A stretch of DNA of 64,000 bases from UBA1479 sp002706405 (GCA_963972255.1 CAXATO010000004.1:124001-188000), one strand, 5' to 3'. Positions 17,014 to 25,133 are shown, counted from the first letter of the stretch. Notes: generated from the sequence alone by a model not told the origin. Program-made: numbers and translations.

Positions 17014-18408
17014 ATGAGCAGACACCCGAGCCCGCCCCCCGATTGGGCGCCCATGGAAAGTTCCCGGCGCCGCTCGCTATTGCCCATGGCCGAAACCTTG
17101 CAGAATCTGGTGCGCGGCCGGCTCTGGCTGCAGGTCCTGATCGGCATGGTGCTCGGCATTGCCACGGGCATGGCACTCGGCCCCAGCGCCGGTCTGGTGA
17201 CCCCGTCCACGGCCTCCGCCATCGGCAATTGGCTCGGCTTTCCCGGGCAGCTGTTCCTGGCGACGATCCAGATGATCGTCATTCCGCTTGTGTTCGCGTC
17301 CATCATCCGGGGGCTGTCCTCGAACAGTGATCTGGGGCAGTTGCGGCGCCTCGGACTTCGGACCGTGCTGTATTTCGTTCTCACCACCGCCATCGCCGTG
17401 GCCATCGGAATCTGGCTGGCGCTGCTTATCGGACCCGGCCATTACCTGGACGCGGCGAGCATTCGCTCGGGCCTCGACCCCCTGCCCGAGGCGACGGCGG
17501 GCAGCCTGCTGGCGACCCCGTCGATCAGCAATCTGCCGCAGCAGTTCCTGACCCTGGTGCCGTCCAACCCGCTGTCGTCCATGGTCGAAAGCAACATGCT
17601 GCAGGTCGTCATCTTCGCCAGCGTGGTCGGCGTCGCCCTGGTCATGATGGAGCGCGACAAGGCCAAGCCCATGTTGGACCTGCTGGCGTCGCTTCAGGAA
17701 GTCTGCATGACCGTGGTGCGCTGGGCCATGTGGCTGGCGCCCTGGGCGGTGTTCGGGCTGCTGGCGCAATTGACGTCCAAGATCGGCCTGCAATCCCTGA
17801 TCGGCATGGCGATCTACGTCGGCACGGTGCTGCTCGGCCTGCTCTGTCTGCTCGTCCTGCTTCTGGCCATCGCCCGCTTCGGCGCCGGGATGCCGCCGGG
17901 ACGGTTCCTGCGCGCGGCCAGGGACGTGATGCTGCTTGCCTTCTCCACGTCGAGTTCCGCCGCCGTCATGCCGCTGTCCATCAAGACGGCCGAGGAGCGG
18001 CTGGGCGTCCGCCCCGTGATCAGCCAGTTCGTCATCCCCATGGGCGCCACCATCAACATGAACGGCACGGCGCTTTACCAGGGCGTGGCGGCGATCTTTC
18101 TGGCCCAGGTGTTCGGCGTGGAAATCGGCGCCGGCGGATTGACGCTGATCGTGCTGACGGCGGTGGGGGCGTCGATCGGATCACCGGCCACGCCCGGGGT
18201 CGGCATCATCGTCCTGTCGTCCATCCTGGCCACCGTCGGCGTGCCGCCGGCGGGGATCGCCCTGATCATGGGCGTCGACCGTATCCTGGATATGAGCCGC
18301 ACATCCCTCAACGTGGTCGGCGATCTGGTCGCCTGCGTTCTGATGGATCGTTGGATGCAGCGCGAGAAAGACGCGCCGAGCCCGGTCAAAACCGACGGCA
18401 CGGCCTAG
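17014..18408 (+). CDS. Dicarboxylate/amino acid:cation symporter (DAACS family)
   Basis: A 464-residue inner-membrane symporter related to DctA/GltP. Hallmarks include FLATIQMIVIPLVFASIIRG, the Ser-rich AFSTSSSAAVMPLSI hairpin tip, PMGATINMNGTALYQG and GVPPAGIALIMGVDRILDM(S)R. It imports C4-dicarboxylates, glutamate or aspartate with cations. AAGGAAGCG precedes the ATG. Its TAG stop lies within CTAG, shared with the convergent dnaX stop codon (4-bp overlap). Confidence 0.92.
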   Translation: MSRHPSPPPDWAPMESSRRRSLLPMAETLQNLVRGRLWLQVLIGMVLGIATGMALGPSAGLVTPSTASAIGNWLGFPGQLFLATIQMIVIPLVFASIIRGLSSNSDLGQLRRLGLRTVLYFVLTTAIAVAIGIWLALLIGPGHYLDAASIRSGLDPLPEATAGSLLATPSISNLPQQFLTLVPSNPLSSMVESNMLQVVIFASVVGVALVMMERDKAKPMLDLLASLQEVCMTVVRWAMWLAPWAVFGLLAQLTSKIGLQSLIGMAIYVGTVLLGLLCLLVLLLAIARFGAGMPPGRFLRAARDVMLLAFSTSSSAAVMPLSIKTAEERLGVRPVISQFVIPMGATINMNGTALYQGVAAIFLAQVFGVEIGAGGLTLIVLTAVGASIGSPATPGVGIIVLSSILATVGVPPAGIALIMGVDRILDMSRTSLNVVGDLVACVLMDRWMQREKDAPSPVKTDGTA

Positions 18409-20273
18409 TCGCTGTCGGTCTCTCCGTCGGGATGGCGGACCTTGGAAATCTCCGCCCCCGGGAAGGCGTCCATCACCGCCTTGACCAGGGGGTGATTCGA
18501 CACTTCGTCCTTTTCGGCCGCCTGGGCCTTGGCCTGCTGTTCGGCCAGGGTCGGCTGGCCCGCTTCGTTGGACACCGTGACCATCCAGCGTTCGCCGGTG
18601 ACCGATTGCAGAAACTTGCCGAGGTCGCCCGCCAGATTGTCCGGTGCGCCCGGACCCGGACGGAATTCCATGCGCCCCGGCTCGAACGTCACCAGATGGA
18701 CCTGGGACAGCATGTGGGATTGCAGGATGCCTTCCTTCAATTTCCCGGCAAGCGCCACCAGATCATCGAAAGTTTCCAGCCGCGCCTGCATCGCGCCGCC
18801 GCCCGCCTCGGCCGTGGGGGCGGGATCGTAATCGGGTTCGGCGTCGTAATCGGGGGCGTCGTCATAATCAGGGGCCGGTTCCGGCGCCGGCTGGGCCATG
18901 GCGCGCGCGGCCCCGCCGCCGGAGGGTCCACCGCCGGACGGCGGCGCGGGCGCGGGCGGCGGCGATGACGGAACCGCCGGCGCGGCGGCCTGCGGCGGCG
19001 CGGACGCCGCGGGGGAAGCAGTCGCGGCGGCCGGGGCCGGGGTGGCGGCGGCTTCGTCGGTCAGCCGGCGGATCGCTTCTTCCGGGGTCGGCATGTTGGC
19101 CGCATGGGCCAGGCGCACGATGACCATCTCCGTCGCCTGAATGGCGTTGGGCGCGTGCTGCACCTCACCGACACCTTTCAGCAGCATCTGCCAGGCGCGG
19201 GCCAGGGCCCCCATGCCGAGACGCTCTGACAGGTCCTTGCCGCGCACGCGCTCGATCTCCGGCACGGCGGGGTCGGAGAGCGTTTCCGCCACCAGCTTGG
19301 CGCGGGTCAGGAAGTGGACGATTTCCAGAAGGTCGTTCAGCACCGCCGCCGGATCGGCGCCGTCCTGATACATGGCGGCCAGCTGGTTGAGGGCGCCGGG
19401 CGTGTCGCCCTTAAGCGTTTTTTCCAAAAGGTCGAAGCCTTGTGAGCGGTCGGCCAGGCCCAGCATGTCGCGCACCAGGTCTTCACTGATCGCCCCTTCG
19501 GTCATGGCGATGGCCTGATCGAGGATCGACAGGCCATCGCGCACGGAGCCGTCGGCGGCCCGCGCGATCACATGCAGGGCGGCCTCGGAAATTTCCGCCC
19601 CTTCCTTTTCGCAGATGCCCTTGAAATGATCGGCCAGGCGCTGGACCTCGATCCGGCGCAGGTCGAACCGCTGGCAGCGCGACAGCACGGTGACCGGCAC
19701 CTTGCGGATTTCCGTGGTCGCGAAGATGAATTTCACATGCTCGGGCGGCTCTTCCAGCGTCTTCAGAAGCGCGTTGAAGGCGTTCTTCGACAGCATGTGG
19801 ACTTCATCGATGATGTAGATCTTGAACCGGGCCGAGGTCGGCCGGTAGCGCACGCCGTCGATGATTTCGCGGATGTCGTCGACGCCGGTGCGCGACGCGG
19901 CATCCATTTCCATGACGTCGACGTGGCGATCCTGGGCGATGGCCTTGCAATTGGCGCAGACGCCGCAGGGTTCCACCGTCGGGCCGCCGGTGCCGTCGGG
20001 GCCGATGCAGTTGAGCGCGCGGGCGATGATGCGGGCGGTCGTCGTCTTGCCAACACCCCGCACGCCGGTCAGCACGAAGGCATGGGCAAGCCGGCCGGCG
20101 GCGATGGCGTTGGTCAGGGTGCGGACCATCGCTTCCTGGCCGATCAGGCTGGTGAAGTCGGTCGGCCGGTATTTGCGCGCGAGAACCTGATAGGCCGCCT
20201 GGTCGGGGGCGGCGTCACCCCCGCCGGAAGCGGCGGGTGCGGGGTGATCCCGGGTTGCGTCCATATCGTCCAT
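18405..20273 (-). CDS. dnaX: DNA polymerase III subunits gamma/tau
   Basis: Clamp-loader ATPase of the replicative polymerase. The 622-residue protein has the Walker A GVRGVGKTTTARI, the zinc-binding cluster (Cys in LNCIGPDG, PCGVCANC), Walker B IIDEVHML and sensor region IFATTEIRKVPVTVLSRCQRFDLRR. A low-complexity Ala/Pro/Gly linker (about residues 425-500) leads to a tau-type C-terminal domain. Whether a shorter gamma form is made is not evident. It lies directly downstream of ffs on the same strand. Confidence 0.96.
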   Translation of the reverse strand: MDDMDATRDHPAPAASGGGDAAPDQAAYQVLARKYRPTDFTSLIGQEAMVRTLTNAIAAGRLAHAFVLTGVRGVGKTTTARIIARALNCIGPDGTGGPTVEPCGVCANCKAIAQDRHVDVMEMDAASRTGVDDIREIIDGVRYRPTSARFKIYIIDEVHMLSKNAFNALLKTLEEPPEHVKFIFATTEIRKVPVTVLSRCQRFDLRRIEVQRLADHFKGICEKEGAEISEAALHVIARAADGSVRDGLSILDQAIAMTEGAISEDLVRDMLGLADRSQGFDLLEKTLKGDTPGALNQLAAMYQDGADPAAVLNDLLEIVHFLTRAKLVAETLSDPAVPEIERVRGKDLSERLGMGALARAWQMLLKGVGEVQHAPNAIQATEMVIVRLAHAANMPTPEEAIRRLTDEAAATPAPAAATASPAASAPPQAAAPAVPSSPPPAPAPPSGGGPSGGGAARAMAQPAPEPAPDYDDAPDYDAEPDYDPAPTAEAGGGAMQARLETFDDLVALAGKLKEGILQSHMLSQVHLVTFEPGRMEFRPGPGAPDNLAGDLGKFLQSVTGERWMVTVSNEAGQPTLAEQQAKAQAAEKDEVSNHPLVKAVMDAFPGAEISKVRHPDGETDSD

Positions 20274-20356
20274 GGGCCGTCCGTGGCGGGAGGGGCTGGT
20301 TGGCCCGGCATTGGGCGGCGGCGGCGCCCCTTGGGGCCGCCCACCTGGGGAAATTA

Positions 20357-20456
20357 GCGGAGACTGGCACCGACCCGGGCCGAAACTCGTTACGGCTGCT
20401 TCCTTCCGGACCTGACCGGGTTCGCGAGGAAGCCCGTCCGGGCCAGTCTCCTGGCC
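20357..20456 (-). ncRNA. ffs: Signal recognition particle RNA (4.5S type)
   Basis: The reverse strand contains the invariant SRP Alu-less domain-IV core GGTCAGGTCCGGAAGGAAGC followed by AGCCGTAACGAG. The termini GGAGACTGGC and GCCAGTCTCC (20442-20451 and 20359-20368 on the plus strand) pair perfectly, giving a rod of about 95-100 nt, the size of bacterial 4.5S RNA. It binds Ffh and targets membrane proteins to FtsY. Its ends are estimated from the terminal stem. Confidence 0.96.
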
Positions 20457-20458
20457 CT

Positions 20459-20489
20459 AATATAGCAACTCTTGGCGGGGTTTCCACAA
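20459..20489 (-). promoter_or_regulatory. Candidate promoter of ffs
   Basis: On the minus strand a TATATT -10 element (20459-20464) ends just a few bases before the predicted 5' end of the SRP RNA. TTGTGG (20484-20489) may be the -35 element, with a rather long 19-bp spacer. Confidence 0.45.
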
Positions 20490-20574
20490 GCGTGGCGCAT
20501 CTTCTTGCTGGGGATAAATCGCGGCCCCTGTCAGGGCCGTTGCCAAGGGCCGGTACCTGTGCCAATTTTCCCGG

Positions 20575-21522
20575 ATGCCGAAAAGATTGATGTACACGGG
20601 CGGTCCCCTGGATCGGGCCGGCGACCGGCGACGCAATGATGCCGCGGTCGCGGAACTTCTCAGCCACCCCAAGGCGCGGGTGGCGCCCGTATGGCGCGAC
20701 CGCAACCTGGTGGAACCGGGGGAAAGCCCGCGCGCCGGCTGGCTGACCGGCGAGGCGGCGGTCACCGTCACCCTGCATGCCAGCGTGCAGGTATTCCTGG
20801 GCCTTTGGGAAGACGCGCCCTATTTCGCCGTCGACCTGTCCCATCACGAAGAACACGCCCTGCCGGACCTGGTCAACGGCGCCTCGTTCGAGGATTTGCG
20901 CCAGGTCGGACGGCTGCTGGCCGCCGACGAGGCGACGATCCTGGCCTATGCCCGGGGCATGACCCATTGGCACCGGCGGCAGAAATACTGCAGCGATTGC
21001 GGCAGCCCGACGGAGCCGAGGGACAGCGGCCATGTCCAGGCCTGCACCAATGCGGACTGCGGGCGCAGCCATTTTCCGCGCACCGACCCGGCGGTCATCA
21101 TGCTGGTGACCCATGTCGGGGCCGACGGTATCGACCGCTGCCTGCTCGGCTGGTCGACACGCTGGGATTTCCCCATGTATTCGACCCTGGCGGGCTTCGT
21201 CGAGCCGGGCGAAAGCCTGGAGGAAGCGGTCGCCCGTGAAGTTCAGGAAGAATCGGGCATCCGCGTGACCGACGTGACCTATCGGGGATCACAGCCCTGG
21301 CCGTTTCCGGCCTCGCTCATGCTGGGCTTCCGGGCGCGGGGGCTCAACGACGACATCACCGTCGATCCCACGGAAATCCGCGAAGCCAGGTGGTTTTCCC
21401 GCGCCGACCTGGCGCAATTCGGCGAATACTACGGCGAAACGGACCCCAACCGCCCGCGCCTGCCGCGCACGGACAGTATCTCGCGGCGGCTGATCAACGA
21501 CTGGATCGACGAGGGCGATTGA
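20575..21522 (+). CDS. nudC: NAD+ diphosphatase / NADH pyrophosphatase
   Basis: Nudix hydrolase cleaving NAD(H) and removing NAD caps from RNA. The 315-residue protein has the zinc ribbon (CSDCGSPTE, CTNADCGRSHFPRTDP), the complete Nudix box (GFVEPGESLEEAVAREVQEE, then SGI) and the NudC-specific SQPWPFPASLM. Start ATG 20575 or ATG 20590. Its last codons (RLINDWIDEGD-stop) occur a second time 630 bp downstream, beyond an AT-rich gene. Confidence 0.95.
   Translation: MPKRLMYTGGPLDRAGDRRRNDAAVAELLSHPKARVAPVWRDRNLVEPGESPRAGWLTGEAAVTVTLHASVQVFLGLWEDAPYFAVDLSHHEEHALPDLVNGASFEDLRQVGRLLAADEATILAYARGMTHWHRRQKYCSDCGSPTEPRDSGHVQACTNADCGRSHFPRTDPAVIMLVTHVGADGIDRCLLGWSTRWDFPMYSTLAGFVEPGESLEEAVAREVQEESGIRVTDVTYRGSQPWPFPASLMLGFRARGLNDDITVDPTEIREARWFSRADLAQFGEYYGETDPNRPRLPRTDSISRRLINDWIDEGD
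21491..21522 (+). repeat. Direct repeat, left copy (nudC 3' end)
   Basis: The last 32 bp of nudC, TGATCAACGACTGGATCGAC plus 12 further bases, recur at 22121-22152 with one mismatch. The two copies bracket a low-GC gene. Confidence 0.9.
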
Positions 21523-21533
21523 AGGAGAGGTAA

Positions 21534-22103
21534 ATGGAACGCTGGAGTTTCACACTCGGAATTATCGAAGCAATCGCTTGGCCTGGATCGGTAATTTTTT
21601 GTGTTTGGATGTTTAGGAATGAGCTACGCGCTTTACTACTAAACCTCAGCAAATTAAGGATGGGTCCTGTCGAAGCCCTCTTTGAAAGAGAACTCCGCGA
21701 TATCACAGCCGCTACTCCGACGAGCCCTTCCGCTCTATTAGAAGATAGCGATTCGGAGAGGCATAAAGAATTCATCAAGCTTGCAAAACGCGAGCCTCGT
21801 TCAGCAATTGAAAGGGCGTGGCAAGAAATTGAACGCTTGATGAGAAGAGCCGCGATACAAAATGATCACTCATCACCAATGTCAGACTTTTCTTCGCCAG
21901 TCCGGGCCATGGCTTTTCTGTTAGAAAATAAAAAGATTACTGTCTCCGATTCACTTTTATTTTATGATCTACGAGGCTTACACAATCAAATCGCCCACCT
22001 GCCAGATTTTCAGCCAAGGGAAGATACCGCTCTGAAATATATCAATTTGGCGGCCCGCTTGGTGGCACGTTTAGAAAATATTGCAAGCGTCGGAACCAGC
22101 TAA
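21534..22103 (+). CDS. Membrane-anchored HEPN/DUF4145-like protein in a low-GC insert
   Basis: A 189-residue protein of unknown function. Residues ~8-27 form one membrane segment; residues ~85-185 look like an alpha-helical HEPN (DUF4145-like) domain, with DLRGLHNQIAH at 145-155 where HEPN RNases have R-N-x3-H (here His150-Asn151, His155). GGAGAGG just after the nudC stop serves as ribosome-binding site. Base composition is clearly lower in GC than the neighbours (27 of 60 in 21541-21600). It is flanked by a duplicated nudC 3' end, so it is probably acquired. HEPN domains are frequent in toxins and anti-phage systems; that role is inference. Confidence 0.65.
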   Translation: MERWSFTLGIIEAIAWPGSVIFCVWMFRNELRALLLNLSKLRMGPVEALFERELRDITAATPTSPSALLEDSDSERHKEFIKLAKREPRSAIERAWQEIERLMRRAAIQNDHSSPMSDFSSPVRAMAFLLENKKITVSDSLLFYDLRGLHNQIAHLPDFQPREDTALKYINLAARLVARLENIASVGTS

Positions 22104-22116
22104 AGTAAGACAAAGC

Positions 22117-22152
22117 CGATTGATCAACGACTGGATCGACGAAGGCGATTGA
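22117..22152 (+). repeat. Direct repeat, right copy (displaced nudC 3' end)
   Basis: Reads RLINDWIDEGD-stop in the nudC frame with three synonymous differences from the left copy (CGA for CGG, TTG for CTG, GAA for GAG). It has no start and no upstream coding sequence, so it is a gene-end remnant rather than a gene. Confidence 0.85.
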
Positions 22153-22268
22153 GCCGGATTCGGGCGCTGCCCACCGAAATGTGAACGGATGTGCGTGGCA
22201 ATCGGCGGCGCGGCGGTGGATACAGGCCGCAATATTGATCCGTTTCTGTTTTGCAAGGAGCATATCCC

Positions 22269-22607
22269 ATGACCGACCTTTCCCTGACCCCCGCCGGCAA
22301 GACCGTCGTCGCCACCGTGGGCGGCGAGGTGATCGCCGAAAGCGCCATAGCGCAGGTCCTGAAGGAAGGCGCCTATGCGCCCATGTACTATTTCCCCAAA
22401 GCGGACGTGCGCATGGACGCCCTCACGCCGTCCACCAAATCGACCCTGTGCCCGCACAAGGGCACGGCCAATTACTGGACGGTTTCAGCCGGCGGCCGGA
22501 CCGCGGAAGACGCCGCCTGGGCCTACGAAACCCCGCCGGCGGGGCTGGAAGCCATGGCCGGACATATCGCGTTCTATCCGTTCGTGGCCAAGGTCGAGGA
22601 AAAATAG
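22269..22607 (+). CDS. DUF427 domain-containing protein
   Basis: A 112-residue protein with the compact beta-rich DUF427 fold: VVATVGGEVIAESAIAQVLKE, YYFPKADVRMDAL, TLCPHKGTANYWTV, AWAYETPPAGLEAMAGHIAF and a terminal FVAKVEE. Such proteins are widespread in bacteria and actinobacteria-like fungi, but their biochemical role is unknown. GCAAGGAG precedes ATG 22269. Confidence 0.88.
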   Translation: MTDLSLTPAGKTVVATVGGEVIAESAIAQVLKEGAYAPMYYFPKADVRMDALTPSTKSTLCPHKGTANYWTVSAGGRTAEDAAWAYETPPAGLEAMAGHIAFYPFVAKVEEK

Positions 22608-22616
22608 GCTGCCGAC

Positions 22617-23093
22617 TCAGTAAGGACGGCCGTCCTTATGAGTGAACAGCCACTGGCCGTCCGGCCCCAGGTCGGCCTGGATGTCGTCCCGGGGGTAGCT
22701 GGCCGCATCGCCCGGCGTGCGGTCGCCGATTTCCAGGTACAGAACGTCGGCGGCGGTCCGGTTGACCAGTTGATGGGCCGCACCTTCGGCGGGGAACCCG
22801 GCGCACATGCCGGGCGCCATCGGCGTCTCGCCGTCTTCCGTGACCAGCGTCGGCGTTCCTTCGAGGATATAGACGAACTCGTCCTGGCGGGTGTGGCGGT
22901 GGAGCAGGGCCGATTCGCCGCCCGGCTTGAGCCGGGTCAGGTTGACGCCGAAGTTGGTGAGCCCGAAGACGTCGCCCAGCTGGCGCTTTTCGCGCCCCGC
23001 CATGCGGCTGAAGAACGGTTCCGGATAGGTCGAGGGCTTGGCCCGGGGGGCGATATCGAGCGCCCGGACGGCGGCGGGCTTTTCGTCGCTCAT
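22617..23093 (-). CDS. Cupin-domain protein
   Basis: A 158-residue single-cupin protein. The first cupin motif (GGESALLHRHTRQDEFVYIL-EG) supplies two His and a Glu for metal binding; the second (GMCAGFPAEGAAHQLVNRT) supplies the third His. Proteins of this type bind metals or small sugars; the substrate is unknown. Start placed at MSDEKPAAVRAL (23093) rather than 23126. It is likely the last gene of the pheA-DUF983-cupin group. Confidence 0.85.
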   Translation of the reverse strand: MSDEKPAAVRALDIAPRAKPSTYPEPFFSRMAGREKRQLGDVFGLTNFGVNLTRLKPGGESALLHRHTRQDEFVYILEGTPTLVTEDGETPMAPGMCAGFPAEGAAHQLVNRTAADVLYLEIGDRTPGDAASYPRDDIQADLGPDGQWLFTHKDGRPY

Positions 23094-23133
23094 GGCGGGA
23101 TGCTCCTTCCCCCGGTCCTCTGACAACCTCGAA

Positions 23134-23508
23134 TTACTGCGTCTCGTCGCCGCGCAGGCCCAGGTGCCACATCAGGCCCAGAATCCCGCCCTTGACCCGC
23201 GGCAGCAGCGTCAGCGTCAGGCCCAGCGTCACCGGCACGGCGACGGACAGCAGCATCCAGGTCGGCGGCGACATCAACTGTTCGCTCAACAGCAGCATCG
23301 GCACCACCATATGGCCGACGATGGCGATGGTCAGGTAGGGCGGAAAATCATCGGCCCGGATATGACCCAGTTGCTCGCCGCAATGAGGGCAATCGACGAC
23401 CTTGAGATAGCCCTTGAAGCTGTGGCCGATGCCGCAGCTGGGGCAGCGGCGCGCGAGACCGCGCAGGATGGCGAGGCCCAGGTGCGGGCGGATATCTTCG
23501 AAGGTCAT
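23134..23508 (-). CDS. DUF983 family membrane protein
   Basis: A 124-residue protein with an N-terminal zinc-ribbon-like CPSCGIGHSFKGYLKVVDCPHCG and two membrane segments (LTIAIVGHMVVPMLLL, WMLLSVAVPVTLGLTLTLL). This layout is diagnostic for DUF983. In some alphaproteobacteria such genes accompany cytochrome-oxidase clusters, but not here. Start ATG 23508 lies 5 bp after the pheA stop, indicating co-transcription. Confidence 0.88.
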   Translation of the reverse strand: MTFEDIRPHLGLAILRGLARRCPSCGIGHSFKGYLKVVDCPHCGEQLGHIRADDFPPYLTIAIVGHMVVPMLLLSEQLMSPPTWMLLSVAVPVTLGLTLTLLPRVKGGILGLMWHLGLRGDETQ

Positions 23509-23513
23509 GGGGG

Positions 23514-24377
23514 TCAGGCTCCTTGATTTGCCGCGGATCTGCGAAACGGATGGGCCGGATAGGTGCCCAGCACCTTGATCCACTCGGAATAATGGGACAG
23601 GTCCTCGAACGCCAGTTTGACCGAGGGCGCGCCCATATGGCCTTCGATCTCCGCGAAAAACTGGGCCGCGACGAAATCCGGGCCGACGTAGCTTTCCAGC
23701 TTGGTCATGTTGACCCCGTTGGTGGCGAAGCCGCCCATGGCCTTGTAGAGGGCGGCCGGAACGTTCCGAACCCGGAACGTGAAGCTGGTGATGTATGTCT
23801 CGGACTCTATATAGGCGGGCTGTTCCGCCGTCAGTGACATGATCACAAAGCGGGTCGTGTTGTGATCGGCGTCCTCGATGTTCTGTTTCAGGGAGTCGAG
23901 GCCGTAAATCTCCCCGGCCAGGCTGGACGCGATGGCCGCCTGGGATTTCTCGCCCTGGGCCGCGATGTCCTGGGCCGCCCCCGCCGTATCGACATGAACC
24001 ACGGGCGTGACGCCCAGTTCACGAATCAGGTTGCGGCATTGGTTCAGGGCATGGACATGGCTGTGGACATGGGTCAGGTCCCCGATTTTCGTGCCCGGCA
24101 CCGCCAGCAGATGGTGATGCACGCGGTGAAAATGCTCGCCGATGATATGCAGACCGGAATCGGGCAGCAGATGATGGATGTCGGCGACCCGCCCGGCGAC
24201 CGTATTTTCGATGGGAATCATGGCCAGCCGCGCATGGCCGTCATGCACGGCGGCGAAGGCGTCTTCGAAGGTGCGGCAGGGCAAAGGGGTCATCTCGCCC
24301 CGGGCCTCGCGGCAGGCGAGATGTGAATAGGCGCCGGGCATGCCCTGGAAGGCAATGGTGGTATCGGAGGTAGCCAT
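23514..24377 (-). CDS. pheA: Prephenate dehydratase
   Basis: Converts prephenate to phenylpyruvate in phenylalanine synthesis. The 287-residue monofunctional enzyme has IAFQGMPGAYSHLACREA, MIPIENTVAGRVADIHHLL, the catalytic Thr region NTTRFVIMSL and a C-terminal ACT domain (ITSFTFRVRNVPAALYKAMG, MTKLESYVG) for phenylalanine feedback. No chorismate mutase domain is fused. Start ATG 24377 is the family start (MATSDTTIAFQG). A good promoter and a leader hairpin lie upstream. Confidence 0.95.
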   Translation of the reverse strand: MATSDTTIAFQGMPGAYSHLACREARGEMTPLPCRTFEDAFAAVHDGHARLAMIPIENTVAGRVADIHHLLPDSGLHIIGEHFHRVHHHLLAVPGTKIGDLTHVHSHVHALNQCRNLIRELGVTPVVHVDTAGAAQDIAAQGEKSQAAIASSLAGEIYGLDSLKQNIEDADHNTTRFVIMSLTAEQPAYIESETYITSFTFRVRNVPAALYKAMGGFATNGVNMTKLESYVGPDFVAAQFFAEIEGHMGAPSVKLAFEDLSHYSEWIKVLGTYPAHPFRRSAANQGA

Positions 24378-24405
24378 GGCTGAACAGTCTTGGGTCCGGA
24401 AGGGC

Positions 24406-24428
24406 AAGGCCCGGAGATCACGGGCCTT
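24406..24428 (-). promoter_or_regulatory. Stem-loop in the pheA leader
   Basis: AAGGCCCG and CGGGCCTT form an 8-bp perfect stem with a 7-nt loop within the predicted 60-nt pheA leader, about 28 nt before the start codon. On the plus strand it is followed by TT only. There is no Phe-rich leader peptide, so classical attenuation is not supported. Confidence 0.4.
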
Positions 24429-24443
24429 TTCAGAAACGTGCGG

Positions 24444-24472
24444 AGTATCGTTGCCGGGGCCGTCACTGTCAA
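24444..24472 (-). promoter_or_regulatory. Sigma-70 promoter of pheA
   Basis: On the minus strand a consensus TTGACA (24467-24472) is followed after exactly 17 bp by GATACT (24444-24449). It lies 67 bp before the pheA start codon. This is the best-matching housekeeping promoter in the window. Confidence 0.65.
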
Positions 24473-24583
24473 CGCGGGCCACGCCGGCGATCTGACGTTC
24501 GGCGACGAAAGGTGGCTTATGCCGCTTGAACATGGCGGCACGGGCGGTTAAATTCCCCGCAACAATCGGCAAAGGAAAACACC

Positions 24584-25096
24584 ATGCAGTTCTCCCGGAT
24601 GGAAAAACTCGGTTTCGGCGTCCTTGTGGCAGCCTGGGTCGTGTGGGGCACCAACAAGATCGGCGACACGCTGGTCCACGCGCAGGAGCCCGAAAAGATG
24701 GGCTTCGACGTCGCGGTCGCCGACCAGAGCGATGCCGCCGAAGCAGCACCCAAGGAAGCCGAAAAGCCGGTGATGGAACTGCTGGCCTCCGCGGACCCCA
24801 AACGGGGCGCCAAGGTGTTCAAGAAATGCACGGCCTGCCATTCGGCGGAAGCCGGTGCCAAGCACAAGATCGGCCCGAACCTGTGGGGCATTGTCGGTCA
24901 TGACCAGGGCAAGGCCGAGGGTTTCAATTTTTCCGGTGCGCTCACCGGCCTGGGCGGCAAATGGACCATGGAAGAACTGGACAAGTTCATCGCCGATCCC
25001 AAGGGCTATGCCCCAGGCACCAAGATGACCTTCCGCGGCATTCCCAAGAATTCGGATCGCGCGGCCCTGCTGGTCTTTTTGGAATCCCTCAAGTAA
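24584..25096 (+). CDS. Membrane-anchored class I cytochrome c (CycM/c552-like)
   Basis: A 170-residue protein with an uncleaved N-terminal membrane anchor (LGFGVLVAAWVVWGTNKIG), an acidic, Ala-rich tether (residues 40-65), and a cytochrome c domain with haem motif CTACH (82-86) and axial Met in GTKMTFRGI. It is probably an electron carrier tethered to the periplasmic face between complex III and the terminal oxidase. It is divergent from pheA. Confidence 0.93.
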   Translation: MQFSRMEKLGFGVLVAAWVVWGTNKIGDTLVHAQEPEKMGFDVAVADQSDAAEAAPKEAEKPVMELLASADPKRGAKVFKKCTACHSAEAGAKHKIGPNLWGIVGHDQGKAEGFNFSGALTGLGGKWTMEELDKFIADPKGYAPGTKMTFRGIPKNSDRAALLVFLESLK

Positions 25097-25133
25097 GGCT
25101 TTCCCGGCTTTCACCTGATCGGAGGACGGCGCC

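Noticed and set aside
18405..20273. Programmed frameshift in dnaX producing a gamma form.
   Set aside because: I did not find a convincing A-rich slippery heptamer in this GC-rich gene, so no claim is made.
21523..22152. Insertion sequence or complete integrative element at nudC.
   Set aside because: No transposase or integrase, no terminal inverted repeats, and the unit is only 630 bp. I report it as an insertion of unknown mechanism.
24406..24430. Rho-independent terminator on the plus strand upstream of the cytochrome c gene.
   Set aside because: No plus-strand gene lies upstream to be terminated; the stem lies inside the predicted pheA leader on the minus strand.
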